This document shows positions 30,835 to 40,262 of a stretch of DNA of 64,000 nt, one piece after another. Location of the stretch: NCBI GenBank assembly GCA_963920635.1, contig OY987298.1, positions 3,410,001 to 3,474,000 of the forward strand. Direction: 5' to 3'. This stretch comes from Pseudeuparius sepicola (lineage: Eukaryota > Arthropoda > Insecta > Coleoptera > Anthribidae). Position 1 is the first letter of the stretch. Each line of letters starts with the position of its first letter. The notes under the pieces are model-generated. The model saw only the letters and a list, made by a program, of their open reading frames with translations, ran no database searches and was not told the DNA's origin. The position numbers and the translations under genes are program-made.

Positions 30835-30906
30835 AATTATAAGCAAAGTAATAAATTTAAAAATAACACACGACAAAACTCGAACACAATTAAACAAAAT
30901 TTAGAA

Positions 30907-30943
30907 AACTGATGCTTTTGCTGAATTTCTACACCCTTTTGTA
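30907..30943 (-). promoter_or_regulatory. TATA-like box plus initiator of the spliced gene, right arm
   Basis: Mirror of 17481-17517: TACAAAAG at 30943-30936 and TCAGTT at 30912-30907 on the minus strand. Confidence 0.55.
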
Positions 30944-31139
30944 GATTTTAAAATGAATGCGTTGGTGGGGATGGCTCTCAACGTTGCTACTTTTTAATTT
31001 AGGCGTTAACTTTGCTCTGGTGGGAGTGGGGGTAACTCCACCCCTTCGGCGTTGCCAAAAAATTTTCTACTTCAAATTGCTCTATTTTCTAATTAGACGA
31101 CAACGCTGTTGAGTGGGGATAGGCAATGCTTACGTTAAA

Positions 31140-31175
31140 TATAAAAGGCAGCCACATCCTTAACAAAATTCACTA
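31140..31175 (+). promoter_or_regulatory. TATA plus initiator for the G-W-F repeat gene, right arm
   Basis: TATAAAAG at 31140-31147 and TCACTA at 31170-31175; mirror of 17249-17284. Confidence 0.55.
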
Positions 31176-31250
31176 AATTCAATTCAATACAAAGAATTAA
31201 ATATTGCTTCAGTTAGATAATTGTGGCAAAAGTTTATAACACTCGTTGAG

Positions 31251-31748
31251 ATGTATTCTCAGAATAAAAGAAAAGTGACAGATGATGGATACAGTGCAGG
31301 ATGGAGTTCGTATAGTCAGTGGAAAACGGAAGAAAACGCAAATCCAATTAGGCGATTAAGGGACACTCATGTGAGGCACTATAATGAAGGTTTATACGCG
31401 GGATGGTTTGATCATCAGGCTGGTAAGAATAGGCGTTTTCTGGAGGGTGACGTGAAAATGGATAAAGTTCAATATGGTGCAGGATATCAAGATGGATGGA
31501 TCAGATACGGTCAGTGTTTTGCGAACGCTAATGACATTTACATGGCTAAATCTGATATCATTGCATATAATAAGGCGTACTACGCAGGGTGGTTTAATCA
31601 TCAGCGTCAAATCGAATACGAATCTGGCTATGTGGCAGGGTATTTTCGATTTGCGAATAATGAGGACATAATACGAAATCGAACGACTTATAATTATGCA
31701 TATTATGAAGGTTGGTTCGACCGTCTACGCAGACAACGACAGTGCTAA
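31251..31748 (+). CDS. G-W-F repeat protein, right-arm copy
   Basis: Mirror copy of 16676-17173 with the same 165 residues and no disabling change. The promoter is mirrored at 31140-31175. Confidence 0.65.
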   Translation: MYSQNKRKVTDDGYSAGWSSYSQWKTEENANPIRRLRDTHVRHYNEGLYAGWFDHQAGKNRRFLEGDVKMDKVQYGAGYQDGWIRYGQCFANANDIYMAKSDIIAYNKAYYAGWFNHQRQIEYESGYVAGYFRFANNEDIIRNRTTYNYAYYEGWFDRLRRQRQC

Positions 31749-32020
31749 TATTTGTATATAAGTTTATTGTAACAAAATATATGAATTATTTTAATAAAAC
31801 AAAACATTAATTAATTTTAGTTTGTTTTATTTATATACTGGTTTCTTGTTTAGTTTTGTTTACCTATTCCTTACTAACCCACTTTAAAGCAATATTTTTA
31901 TCGAGGAATTTTAAGTGGAATATTAATAATGTACACAGTTTTTTTTATCAAAATAACAATAACAGCAAAATATTCTCATTTAAGTTTTAACATTGAAAGC
32001 CTTTTTTTATTAAAATCTCA

Positions 32021-32375
32021 GGTAGGGTCGCACGAGAAGATTTACAAGCAGGTGAAAATCTAAATAATTTGAACAGTCTGCTATAAAACTACCAGGCAGT
32101 AAATTTTTATAACATGCCATTTACAGGACTATAAAAAAAAAGTCTGACAAAAAACATTTAAAAGTGGATCATTGTTATGTAAGATTATCCCTTGAAGGAA
32201 GGGTCGCGCAAGAAGATTTAGAAACAGGTGAAAGTCTAAAGAATGTGAACAGCCTGCTATAAAAGTAAAAGGGGGCAAACTTGTCTGCATTTTTGTTGAC
32301 TCGGCACAAAAAGATTCAAGGTACTAAAACCAGGTGAAGGTGTAACTAATTTGAACGGTTGGGTGTAAAACTCTG
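32021..32375 (+). promoter_or_regulatory. Three-copy 70-nt module, right arm
   Basis: Mirror of 16049-16403. The copies are at 32021-32091, 32198-32266 and 32301-32375. Confidence 0.5.
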
Positions 32376-32599
32376 AAAGGGTTAACTTTCTCTGGAATTA
32401 TGCCAAAAATGGTTCGAGTCACTATCTGCGCTGGATTGGCTGTTTATAGAATTGTAGGTGGGAACTGAAAAGCTTCCTCCTACTTAGTAGATCCTTATAA
32501 AAGTACTGCATCCAACTGAGACGTTGGCGTCGAAAGTTGGCGTCGAAAGTTGGCGTCTAAAGTGGGCGGCTTAAGTGGGACTTAAAATGGGGACTTTAC

Positions 32600-32947
32600 A
32601 TGGGGAATTTGCATGGGGACTATGTATGGACTTCCTTAGAGGGCACAGAAATTATTATTTTTGTTAGAATTTTTATCATTAGGCATTATTATTTTTTGTT
32701 TGGAGCTACATCAAGCTGCAAGAAAAAATTGTGTTTGGTTTTAATTCAAGTTTCAGTTTTGCACTTTTTTTATACTATTACTTTGTTGTACACCTGCTGG
32801 GTAGTTTGTTATTTTATTAATTTACTATGGGTAGAAGAAATGAAACATCTCTTATGCTATATATATTTTATTTTTAATTGTTTAAAGTTCTTATTAATTT
32901 CATATATATCAATTTCATATTTTAGTTTCTGTAATTTTCGAATGTGA
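32600..32947 (+). CDS. Possible small hydrophobic protein, right-arm copy (doubtful)
   Basis: Mirror of 15477-15824, identical in sequence. The TATAAAAG box is at about 32499-32506, with the GTTGGCGTCGAAA repeats at 32523-32561. The same caution applies. Confidence 0.25.
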   Translation: MGNLHGDYVWTSLEGTEIIIFVRIFIIRHYYFLFGATSSCKKKLCLVLIQVSVLHFFYTITLLYTCWVVCYFINLLWVEEMKHLLCYIYFIFNCLKFLLISYISISYFSFCNFRM

Positions 32948-32962
32948 GACTCCAAAGTATTT

Positions 32963-33283
32963 TTATAGCTGTTCCGGTTCTTGGACGGAAAATTGAATAT
33001 TAGTTGTTTTCCCGACAGGTCCATAACTAATAAGATAATACTTTCGCCCGTTGAAAATGTCCTTGTTTACTTGCTCAATTCGTTCTTCTGTAAATTCTAC
33101 CGTGAACCTTTGCGGTAAAATTGTTTTGAAATCGTCGAATTCCAAGGATATCTTCTCGCCGAACTTGGTGTTTATTTTCGTAAATGCATGTACCTCAAAC
33201 TTTCGGTTGACTTCCAAATCTTGGACCCTAATGAATTTCTTCAGGAACAAACTGTTATTTAAATGGGTCACAAACGATGCCAT
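32963..33283 (-). CDS. OB-fold/ssDNA-binding-like protein, right-arm copy
   Basis: Mirror copy of 15141-15461, same 106 residues and same upstream TATA-like box. Both copies are intact, so the element carries two identical genes. This fits recent formation of the inverted repeat or continuing gene conversion. Confidence 0.6.
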   Translation of the reverse strand: MASFVTHLNNSLFLKKFIRVQDLEVNRKFEVHAFTKINTKFGEKISLEFDDFKTILPQRFTVEFTEERIEQVNKDIFNGRKYYLISYGPVGKTTNIQFSVQEPEQL

Positions 33284-33428
33284 ACTTTTAATCTTATTTA
33301 GTTAAGTTAAAAGTGAGAACTGTGTACTACTTTACCAATCAAACATCGAAATATATACTAAAAAAAGTGGAGGGGATCCCCCCACACAAATCCCCCCCAC
33401 CGCTAGATTTTATCCCCGAAAACCCTAT

Positions 33429-33506
33429 GCGGATCCTGGCTCAGGCTCAAAACCCTTATGCGGAAGCTGGCTCACATATGGCGGCCATCTTTGAGCCAGG
33501 ATCCGC
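33429..33506. repeat. Terminal hairpin, right Polinton end
   Basis: Mirror image of the hairpin at 14918-14995, with the same perfect 15-bp arms. Confidence 0.8.
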
Positions 33507-34272
33507 TTTACTTAACTACTTACGAGGAAACCGCGAAATTTCAAAACGAATTTTTGGCATCGTGTAACAGAAGCCCTGACCTAGTGATCTCTGCTGAGAA
33601 ATAAATCCGTTCTTATACAGGGTGTTCACAAAATATGAATGAAAATTACATTCAAAATGTGGTTAAATCTCGAAATTTTCAAATGGAAACCCCCATTTTT
33701 TTTAATGCAATCTTATTCATCACTAAAAATAAGGATAACTTTGTGTAAAGTTTCCCATACCTAAATGCAGTAATTTTTGATTAATTTACGAAAAACCCAC
33801 TTTTCGTCCATAAAATGCGGTGTTTGTTTAACGCTTGGAAAATCATATTAGCCGTGGACGTTGAAAAGACAATCGCGGCTGAGAAAATGTCACTTGGTTT
33901 ATAAATTATTGTCGACAATAATGCCGGCGGGTTAAATTACCTACACAAACGAAGATTATTTTAATTTGTTTATTATCTACGGAGAATGCAACATAAAGTC
34001 ATATCAAGAACGTGCGATATATTTGGGGCTCGCTCTGCACATAAAACAAAACCATCGCCAAACACAAGTACAAAATTTTAAACTGTATGGACGTGTCAGA
34101 GAAAAATCACTTAAAAATAAGCCTATTGTTACTGGCCTAAATTACACTACATTAAAACACTAAGAGACTTTAAAAGAAATAACAAAATTTTAAACAGTAA
34201 GGATGTATCAAAGCAAAAATACAGTGTTAAAGGCAAGCAGAGACTAGAGAAGAAACCTTCTTCTTGTTCGTG

Positions 34273-34536
34273 TTAATTTAATAAATGCTCAAATTGTCTT
34301 CCTTGAACGTCTAAACACTTTTCACATCTCCGAAGTAGTTCTTCATGCGTAGCCCTTCTAATAGAGAGTGGATTTAAATTGGCAATCGCATGTCGCACTC
34401 TGTCCATGCAATCTCCCATTGTTATTAATGGAGTACTGTAAACTTGTTTCTTTATTGTGCCCCAAATAAAGTAGACAAGAACTGTGGATAGCGAGCCCCA
34501 AATGTATCGCACTTTCTTGATATTACTTTGTTGCAT
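34273..34536 (-). pseudogene. Tc1/mariner-superfamily transposase C-terminal fragment
   Basis: The 87-codon frame has FIWGTIKKQVYSTP, DRVRHAIANLNPLS and RRCEKCLDVQGRQFEHLL. This is the usual C-terminal end of insect IS630/Tc1/mariner-type transposases (D-FLWG--K--VY, then R---C-----G-QFEHLL). The upstream catalytic region is absent or decayed. It lies in the loop of the TA-flanked fold-back element that hosts the Polinton. Confidence 0.7.
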
Positions 34537-35477
34537 TCTCCGTAGATAATAAACAAATTAAAATAATCTTCTTTTGTGTAGGTAATTTAAGCGCGCCGGC
34601 ATTATTGTCGACAATAATTTATAAACCGCAAGTGACATTTTCTCAGCCGCGATTGTCTTTTGAACGTCCACGGCCAATATGATTTTCCAAGCGTTAAACA
34701 AACCCCGCATTTTATGGACGAAAAGTGGGTTTTTCGTACATTATTCGAAAATTACTGCATTTAGGTATAGGAAACCTTACACAAAGTTGTCATTATTTTT
34801 AGTGGTGAATAAGATCGCATTAAAAAAAAGGGGGGTTTCCATTTGAAAATTTCGAGATTTAAGCACATTTTGAATGTAATTTTTATTCATATTTTGTATA
34901 AGAACGGATTTATTTCTCAGCAGAGATCACTAGGTCAGGGCTTCTGTTACACGATGCCAAAAATTCGTTTTGAAATTTCGCGGTTTCCTCGTATAAATTG
35001 CTAATTGACTTTAGGTCTGCACCTGTCATTTTTTTCGGAGAAATGCAAATATCTCAAAAACGGTTGGATTTAGGTACGGGACATGTTGCATGTTTTTGTT
35101 CCAAAATGATGCCTAGAATCCAAAAATGCAATAATATACAGGGTGTTCCATTTGGAATAAGAAAGTTGATATCGACTTCCGGTATAACCGGAAGTGCCAG
35201 ATTCATCAAAATATTTCAGTTGAGCAGCGCCCATCGGCATTGGTGAGGTGTCAAATTTTCAGAATTTTCCTACTTTTAGTTTTCCATATATAGATCGATG
35301 CAGTTCGTGGTGGGCCACCCTGTATATTAGCCTATTAACCACAAATAGGTTCATCTTAGCAAAGTGACTCTATTTGTGGTAGCAAGACAACCTAGCTAGG
35401 GCCTATTTAATGCAGATAATATCTTGCTGCGGCTAACAGATTTCTATTAGTGGCTAATAGAAATTTCCCTCAGTGTA

Positions 35478-36709
35478 CCTAAGGCTGCCTCTGGTTCAAA
35501 TTTTGGTACTTATCACAGGGACACCCTGTAACTCCCATAACGAGACCAACAAACCACTTGCCCCTCCTCTACATAATAAACCGGAAACACGCCCTGTTGA
35601 ATGGCGGAGTTTGTTAGGTTAATCAGATCCGGGCTAAGATTATTCGAAACATCAACGGGGTAGGTAACTTTTAAAATCTATTTACCGGAGTTAGCGTTGG
35701 CCGCCTCGAGCGAAACCCGCCGTTTCACAATGGAGGACGAGAAATTGCGTTTGTCGGGTAAATACGGCGCGGGCGACTAGGGGTGAGTCGGAGGTTGAAC
35801 GGGGAGGAGAGGTCATTGCTATTTATAGCAGATATACATTATCGCAGCTTACTTGTTTCTTTGTTGAATTCTATTTGCTCACCTTTTTCCTTATTATTTA
35901 GTCTTAGTATACACTGAATTTATGTTCAGGCACATCTTAATTTTCTACTTTTTTAAATAAGTATACAGGGTGTTTCAGAACTAAATACAATAATTTTAAC
36001 CACATACTCAGAAGGGTGACTAAATGCGGAAAATCGAAAAACAATTTTTTTTTCGGAAATATTTTAGAAAGGGGCAAATCGTAAAAGCTCCTAAACATTT
36101 TGGAGTTTCACTATATTACTAACAAATATTTTTCGTTATTACATTGATCGTCTATCTCTATCACGAGATCCACAAATTCGAGTTAAATAAATTTAGTATA
36201 AAATTTGAATACGGAATTTTTCAAAAACGAAAAAAGAGAATGCCACAAAGTTTAATATCATTTTGATTGCCTTGATGAGCAGATTTCAAAAATTAAATAA
36301 TATACAGGGTGTACCATTTAAAAAAATTAAGTTGCCATTGGTCCTACTTTTTTGGAACACCTTGTACACTAAACGGTCATGGCATAAAAAAAGTATTCGC
36401 CAAACCATTGATTTTGTTTTTTGAATCACCCTTTTATCTTAAAAAACAAAAAAGTTAGGTGGGGGTCAATTCTCAGTGAATAACCCTGTACCATAAACAC
36501 ATAATAATATGTCAAAGTACAGTCAGGTACAAATTGAGAGGCTACAGAAAATAAACTATTGCTCATAGAAAAAAGACAAACATCATGGATGAATTTGTAG
36601 TGAACAACTTTTGTTAAGAAAATTTCAGGCTGTCGTTAGCAGTAAAAAATATATTAATGTGAAAAAAAAATGCAACCCTTTTTTTCGATTATTTTCTTAT
36701 AATTTGTTA
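35478..36709. other. No intact gene; GC-richer patch and fold-back end fragments
   Basis: 35600-35810 is clearly GC/CpG-richer than its surroundings. It has a short ATG frame (MEDEKLRLSGKYGAGD then stop, 35730-35780) next to a GTGAGT, which is too little to call an exon. TACAGGGTG-type termini at about 35964 and 36302 mark fragments of other fold-back elements that I cannot delimit. Confidence 0.35.
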
Positions 36710-37736
36710 TACAGTGTGACACATTTCAAACGGAAGCACCTTCGTAAAATTTTTATTTTTCATCCGATATTAGCCAGGTTTTTCTAAAGAGAGGTCACAA
36801 AAATCTCTTTTTTTACCTTGGTGCAAAATTTCAAGTCTTAATCTCAATTTTCAAGGCCTACTACGAATTTTTGGTCCAGTAAAAGAATGTCGAAAACCAT
36901 TTAGCAATTTTCTTTTATTTAAAATCGAACAACTCAGTGTTAATCAGGACACCCTAAGACCCCCACATACCAAATTTGAACAAAAAATATACAGGGAGTT
37001 CTATTCTGCAGGGTGTCAAAGTCGAGCAAATTAGGAGTTTTAAAGGCATCTGGCAAGTCAAGTGTGCCATGGAATCCCCTTAAAACAGATGAGTGGTCAA
37101 CGGGACCACTCAAAGTGTTGGTGTGTAAAGATCCAATGGAAAATATGAAGGGTGTCAAAATAATGAATTTTTTGGGGTCAAAAATCGAGTATATCAAAAC
37201 CGCCCCAGACACTATAAACGAACTAAGTCTAAAAATACAGAAGCCTGAGAGTGAGTAAGTCCATATGAGTTAAGGTGGCTGGTGTGCCACAACAGGAACT
37301 GCACAGCAAAATGTATTATATTAGACCAGTGACTTTACTGATAAAGGTCCAACAATTTAAATTGATTTTATTTGTTGGTTGGCATTTTGTAAAAAAATAA
37401 ATTACTTTTGTGTTTATTAATATTTTTTCAATGATTCCAGAGCACTCCTAAAGTTTAATAAAATTTAAGCATTTTGAGATGGCCCAGAAAAAAAGACTCT
37501 GTACATTTTTGTATTCAATCTCTGCACACCCACACTTTGAGTAGTTCTGTTGATCATTCATCTGTTTTAACGGGATTCCATGGCACACTTGACTCTCTAG
37601 ATACCTTTAAAATTCCTATTTTGCTCAATTTTGACAACCTGCAGGATGGAATTCCCCTTGAAAATTGAGGTTAAGACCTGAAATTTTGCACCAAAGTAGA
37701 GTTTTTTGCGAACCATTTCAAATGGGTCACCCGGTA
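36710..37736. mobile_element. Diverged fold-back element
   Basis: TACAGTGTGACACATTTCAA at the left pairs with CATTTCAAATGGGTCACCCGGTA at the right. Inner blocks (CAAATTAGGAGTTTTAAAGG / CTTTAAAATTCCTATTTTGC; GTGTGCCATGGAATCCC / GGGATTCCATGGCACAC; ACAGATGAGTGG / ATTCATCTGTT) are inverted. The arms have diverged more than in other copies here. The two facing frames at 36940-37258 are by-products. Confidence 0.55.
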
Positions 37737-38088
37737 TATGCAAAATTCAAGAAAATACTAAGACCACAAATTTGCAGAGCAAAAATCGTGTAGGCAATTT
37801 TTTTGCTAAAATTAAAAATACATCGGTTATATGCGAAAAACTTATTTACCCCCAAATTCAAGATGGTGGGAAGCCTGCAAGGGGTTCATGGTTGCAAACT
37901 CGGATTTAAGCTGGTGTATTATCGATGGAAAAACATTTTTTTTTCTTACCCCATGAATTGCAAAAATAAACCTTAAATTTACTAGACTAAAATATCGATT
38001 TCTGTACCTACATAATTTTAATTTAAAATTTAAAACATAATTGACCAATTCTTTTGTATTTTTCACACGTATAAGTTGCAAGGCCCAC
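37737..38088. other. No recognisable feature
   Basis: AT-rich sequence. The frames here are shadows or chance, with no domain seen. Confidence 0.35.
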
Positions 38089-39045
38089 GGTATGTCACTA
38101 ACGAATCCGAAAACAAGGCAAATCTGCGCATCTATGTCAGTTGCGAATCACGAATTCAAAATAATGGGCGGTTGCGGTTGTGCTTTACGATTTTTTCTAG
38201 TTTACAGTTTAATGTGTCAAGAAAAAAGTGTAAACAACTGACTGATCGTCAGTCCAGCTCGACAGTGCTTTAAAATAGGCCAAAAATGCCGGGATGTGCA
38301 GTCAGCGTATGTCCAAATAATAATAGAAACAGTAAGGGAACGGAAATTAAGTAGGTACTATAGATTTCCCAAGGACAATAATCTTGCCAAAAAATGGATT
38401 GCTGCATGCCGCAGACATGATAGTATCAATTTAAAAAATGGTAAGGGAACTGATTTATAGAACAGAGCATTAAAAATAGGGGACTCAACAGAGTTTATGC
38501 CTGGTTTATACAGCAAATAAAATAGCAAGGGCAATAAAAAATTAGCCTTGTTATGGTTAAAGGGAATTATTATTTTATCCCTATTTTACTCACTATTCAT
38601 TATTATGTTGTTTTGTTTGTTGTTTAACTATAAACTAAGCATAGGTTGTGCTTGCGTCGAGGCTTGTGTGCATTAATTGGTAAATAAGGCTTTAATTGAC
38701 ATAAACCGACATAAACACTGGAAGGAAAAAGTTATATTTTTGGTAAGGCTTTGAATTTTATTTATCAATATCTTTGCCTGTAACAAGTCATCTGTAAAAT
38801 ACTTTTTTTCGATGGAGAGTTTGTGTCGATAGAAGCCCAAACTTAGTCCAGGATTACCTTACTTACAAAATAAATGTATTATTTAGATACCTATATGATA
38901 TTTTTTTATTGTCTACCAATATACGGTCTTTTAAAAAAAAATCCTGTTAATTTAACAAAATATACATCAATTTTATTTGCATGCATACGATTAGCTAAGA
39001 CGCAAAGAAAACAAATTGTTTGTAAAATTATAATTATAATGATTA
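38089..39045 (+). mobile_element. THAP-encoding element relic, copy 1
   Basis: It shares about 500 bp (GGTATGTCACTAACGAATCC onward) with 54381-55196. Both carry the start of a THAP domain, and a distal block (GCTAAGACGCAAAGAAAACA) recurs in the second copy. Terminal repeats are not clear in this copy; the left end (CCCACGGTATGTCA) is probably near 38081. THAP domains are typical of P-element-type transposases. Confidence 0.5.
38286..38440 (+). pseudogene. THAP-domain first exon, frameshifted
   Basis: It starts ATG and reads MPGCAVSVCPNNNRNSKG (the C-x4-C of a THAP zinc finger). It then meets a stop where TAGG has been inserted. In the following frame YYRFPKDNNLAKKWIAACRR continues the THAP pattern (FP-D-----KW). 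The exon ends at a GTAAGG donor. The C-x2-H half of the finger would be in a later exon that is not found. Confidence 0.65.
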
Positions 39046-39080
39046 CATTGCCACGGTGGTAGCTTTTTAATTTTATTTAC

Positions 39081-39290
39081 CGTAAGAGGGGTTTTAACCC
39101 CTACGTTCCAAAAATTATATATATTGTTTACGCGTTTACTGACTGGACAAGGATTGTGAAATGGAAATTCCTCTTGGAAAGATATCTTCAGAGACGTGGG
39201 GAACTATATTCGGTACTTAAAATAACAGCGCACGGAGAAAATGGTGAGATACAGGCAGCTCCATCTCCCGGTTACTTAGAGCAATAATAG
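39081..39290 (-). repeat. Dispersed ~200-bp repeat, copy 1
   Basis: On the minus strand it runs from GAGATGGAGCTG through TCACCATTTTCTCC and TTTCCAAGAGGAA to GTAGGGGTTAAAACCCCTCT. The same order of blocks occurs at 57875-58085 and 63450-63640. It is a non-coding interspersed family of unknown type. Confidence 0.6.
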
Positions 39291-39785
39291 TATTGTATAC
39301 ATTTGTTTAATTATAGGGATACTTAAGACAGTGGTGTCAATATTGTTGTGGGCACAGGAGAACGTCGTAAGGAATGTCAAATAGTGTCATAAATTAGGAA
39401 ACTTATTAAAGTTAGATTTAAATGAGTTTTTGAATTGAACCAATTGGTTTTTGAATAAATAACCCGAGAAATAGCACAAACTGAGACACAATTTTAAAAG
39501 TCCACCTCGGTTGTCGCAAATGTTTGAGTAAATGTTATTAAAAAAGTATATTCGCAATAAACTTCACCAATTCTCGATAAATGCCCTTATTTTCGTAAGC
39601 CTCTGCCTCATTGTGTCCGCTTAGTGTCAACTCGAAGGCCCCACAAAAACGCTTATAAGTTTAAGCAGTGTGTCGGGATATCGGAATATGTTGAATTTAG
39701 CCGCGTTTTTATATTTATTTCACCCAGCATATAGACCGTCAGACAGTGACAGATTTTCCTTACTGATTTTCTCATTTATGCCTTA
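39291..39785. other. No gene recognised
   Basis: Nothing supported except a stray GACCGTCAGACAGTGACAGATTTT end (39737-39760) just before the MITE, probably a fragment of the same family. Confidence 0.4.
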
Positions 39786-40262
39786 TAGACCGTCAGATAG
39801 TGACAGATTTAGGTGCCCCATTTTCGCATACAAGCCTGGAAGAGGGTTGAAAAGTACATCGATGCTGAGTAGAATGAAGGTAAATTTACGAGTGGCCCTT
39901 GGGGATAACATATGGAAAATCGAAAAAAAAAGATGTACGTTTTCATACTTTTGATGGACTTGTGTGGAAAAGCTGGTCAAAATCTCGATTTTTCTTTACA
40001 AGATTACGCCCTTATTTCAACCCTTTAGCCACCTGCAACACTCAAGCCATTGGTTTTCCGAAGAGAGGTTCTATTAATTAATCATTTAATGAACACGGCT
40101 TGCGTGAAAATATCGAATCGAATTATGAAAAATGAAATGTTATCCCCAGGGGCCACTTGTAAATTTACCTTCATTCTACTCAGCATCGATGCACTTTTCA
40201 ACCCTCTTCGAGGCTTTTATGCGAAAATGGGGCACCTAAATCTGTCACTATCTGACGGTCTA
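39786..40262. mobile_element. PIF/Harbinger-like MITE, 477 bp, TTA target site
   Basis: TAGACCGTCAGATAGTGACA at the left and its exact inverse at the right, with arms of about 120 bp (AGGTGCCCCATTTTCGCAT, CTCAGCATCGATG and others). TTA flanks both sides (39783-39785 and 40263-40265). It shares terminal words with 6520-7276. Frames spanning it are by-products. Confidence 0.75.

Larger units (their letters stand above)
14904..33520. mobile_element. Polinton/Maverick-type element with giant terminal inverted repeats
   Basis: It starts AGTAGTTAAGTAAAGCGGAT and ends with the exact inverse. The flanking 6 bp are identical, TACGAG at 14898-14903 and at 33521-33526. AG...CT termini with a 6-bp duplication are the Polinton/Maverick signature, and the core encodes a chromodomain integrase and a packaging-type ATPase, which fits. 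The layout is a 7.6-kb inverted repeat, a 3.36-kb core and a 7.7-kb inverted repeat. PolB, adenovirus-like protease and capsid genes, expected in a complete element, were not seen. From the left end inward the order is: ssDNA-binding-like (+), three regulatory-like repeats, G-W-F repeat gene (-), spliced gene twice (+), Cys-rich gene (-), minisatellite ORF (+), ATPase 5' part (+). Confidence 0.92.
25854..33520 (-). repeat. Right terminal inverted repeat of the Polinton (7667 bp)
   Basis: It is the inverse of 14904-22498. The 72-bp difference is explained by four extra 21-bp minisatellite units here (+84) and a 12-bp deletion in the first intron of the inner spliced copy (-12, near 29730). One-base indels near 17655/30773 and 20391/28041 cancel out. 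Confidence 0.92.
14567..35324. mobile_element. Tc1/mariner-like fold-back transposon, host of the Polinton insertion
   Basis: The ends are TACAGGGTGGCCCACCACGA and its exact inverse, flanked by TA (14565-14566 and 35325-35326). The left arm is 14567-14903 plus 33521-33960 and the right arm is about 34560-35324. They are inverted copies through the CCGGTTATACCGGAAGT, AACCGCGAAATTTC and GTCGACAATAATGCCGG blocks. The loop encodes a transposase C-terminal relic (34273-34536). Without the inserted element it is about 2.1 kb. It belongs to the same family as 2739-3475. Confidence 0.8.
13645..35477. mobile_element. Outermost CACTGAGG-ended repeat, split by nested insertions
   Basis: The left part (13645-14566) starts TACACTGAGGAAA and is rich in ACAAATAGG / CTATTAGC words. 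The right part (35325-35477) ends TTTCCCTCAGTGTA and has the same vocabulary (CTATTTGTGG, TTTCTATTAG). The two parts are separated by 20.8 kb of younger insertions. No coding capacity is seen; the 14036-14245 frame is not supported. Confidence 0.6.

Noticed and set aside
14904..33520. Assembly artefact (falsely mirrored contig) as the explanation for the palindrome
   Set aside because: The arms carry independent differences (84-bp and 12-bp indels, single-base indels, a Pro/His codon change), the flanks show a correct 6-bp duplication, and the core is unique. Long-read confirmation is still advisable.
36940..37258. Overlapping 81- and 90-codon frames on opposite strands
   Set aside because: They sit in the inverted arms of a fold-back element; the match between strands reflects the palindrome and not coding.
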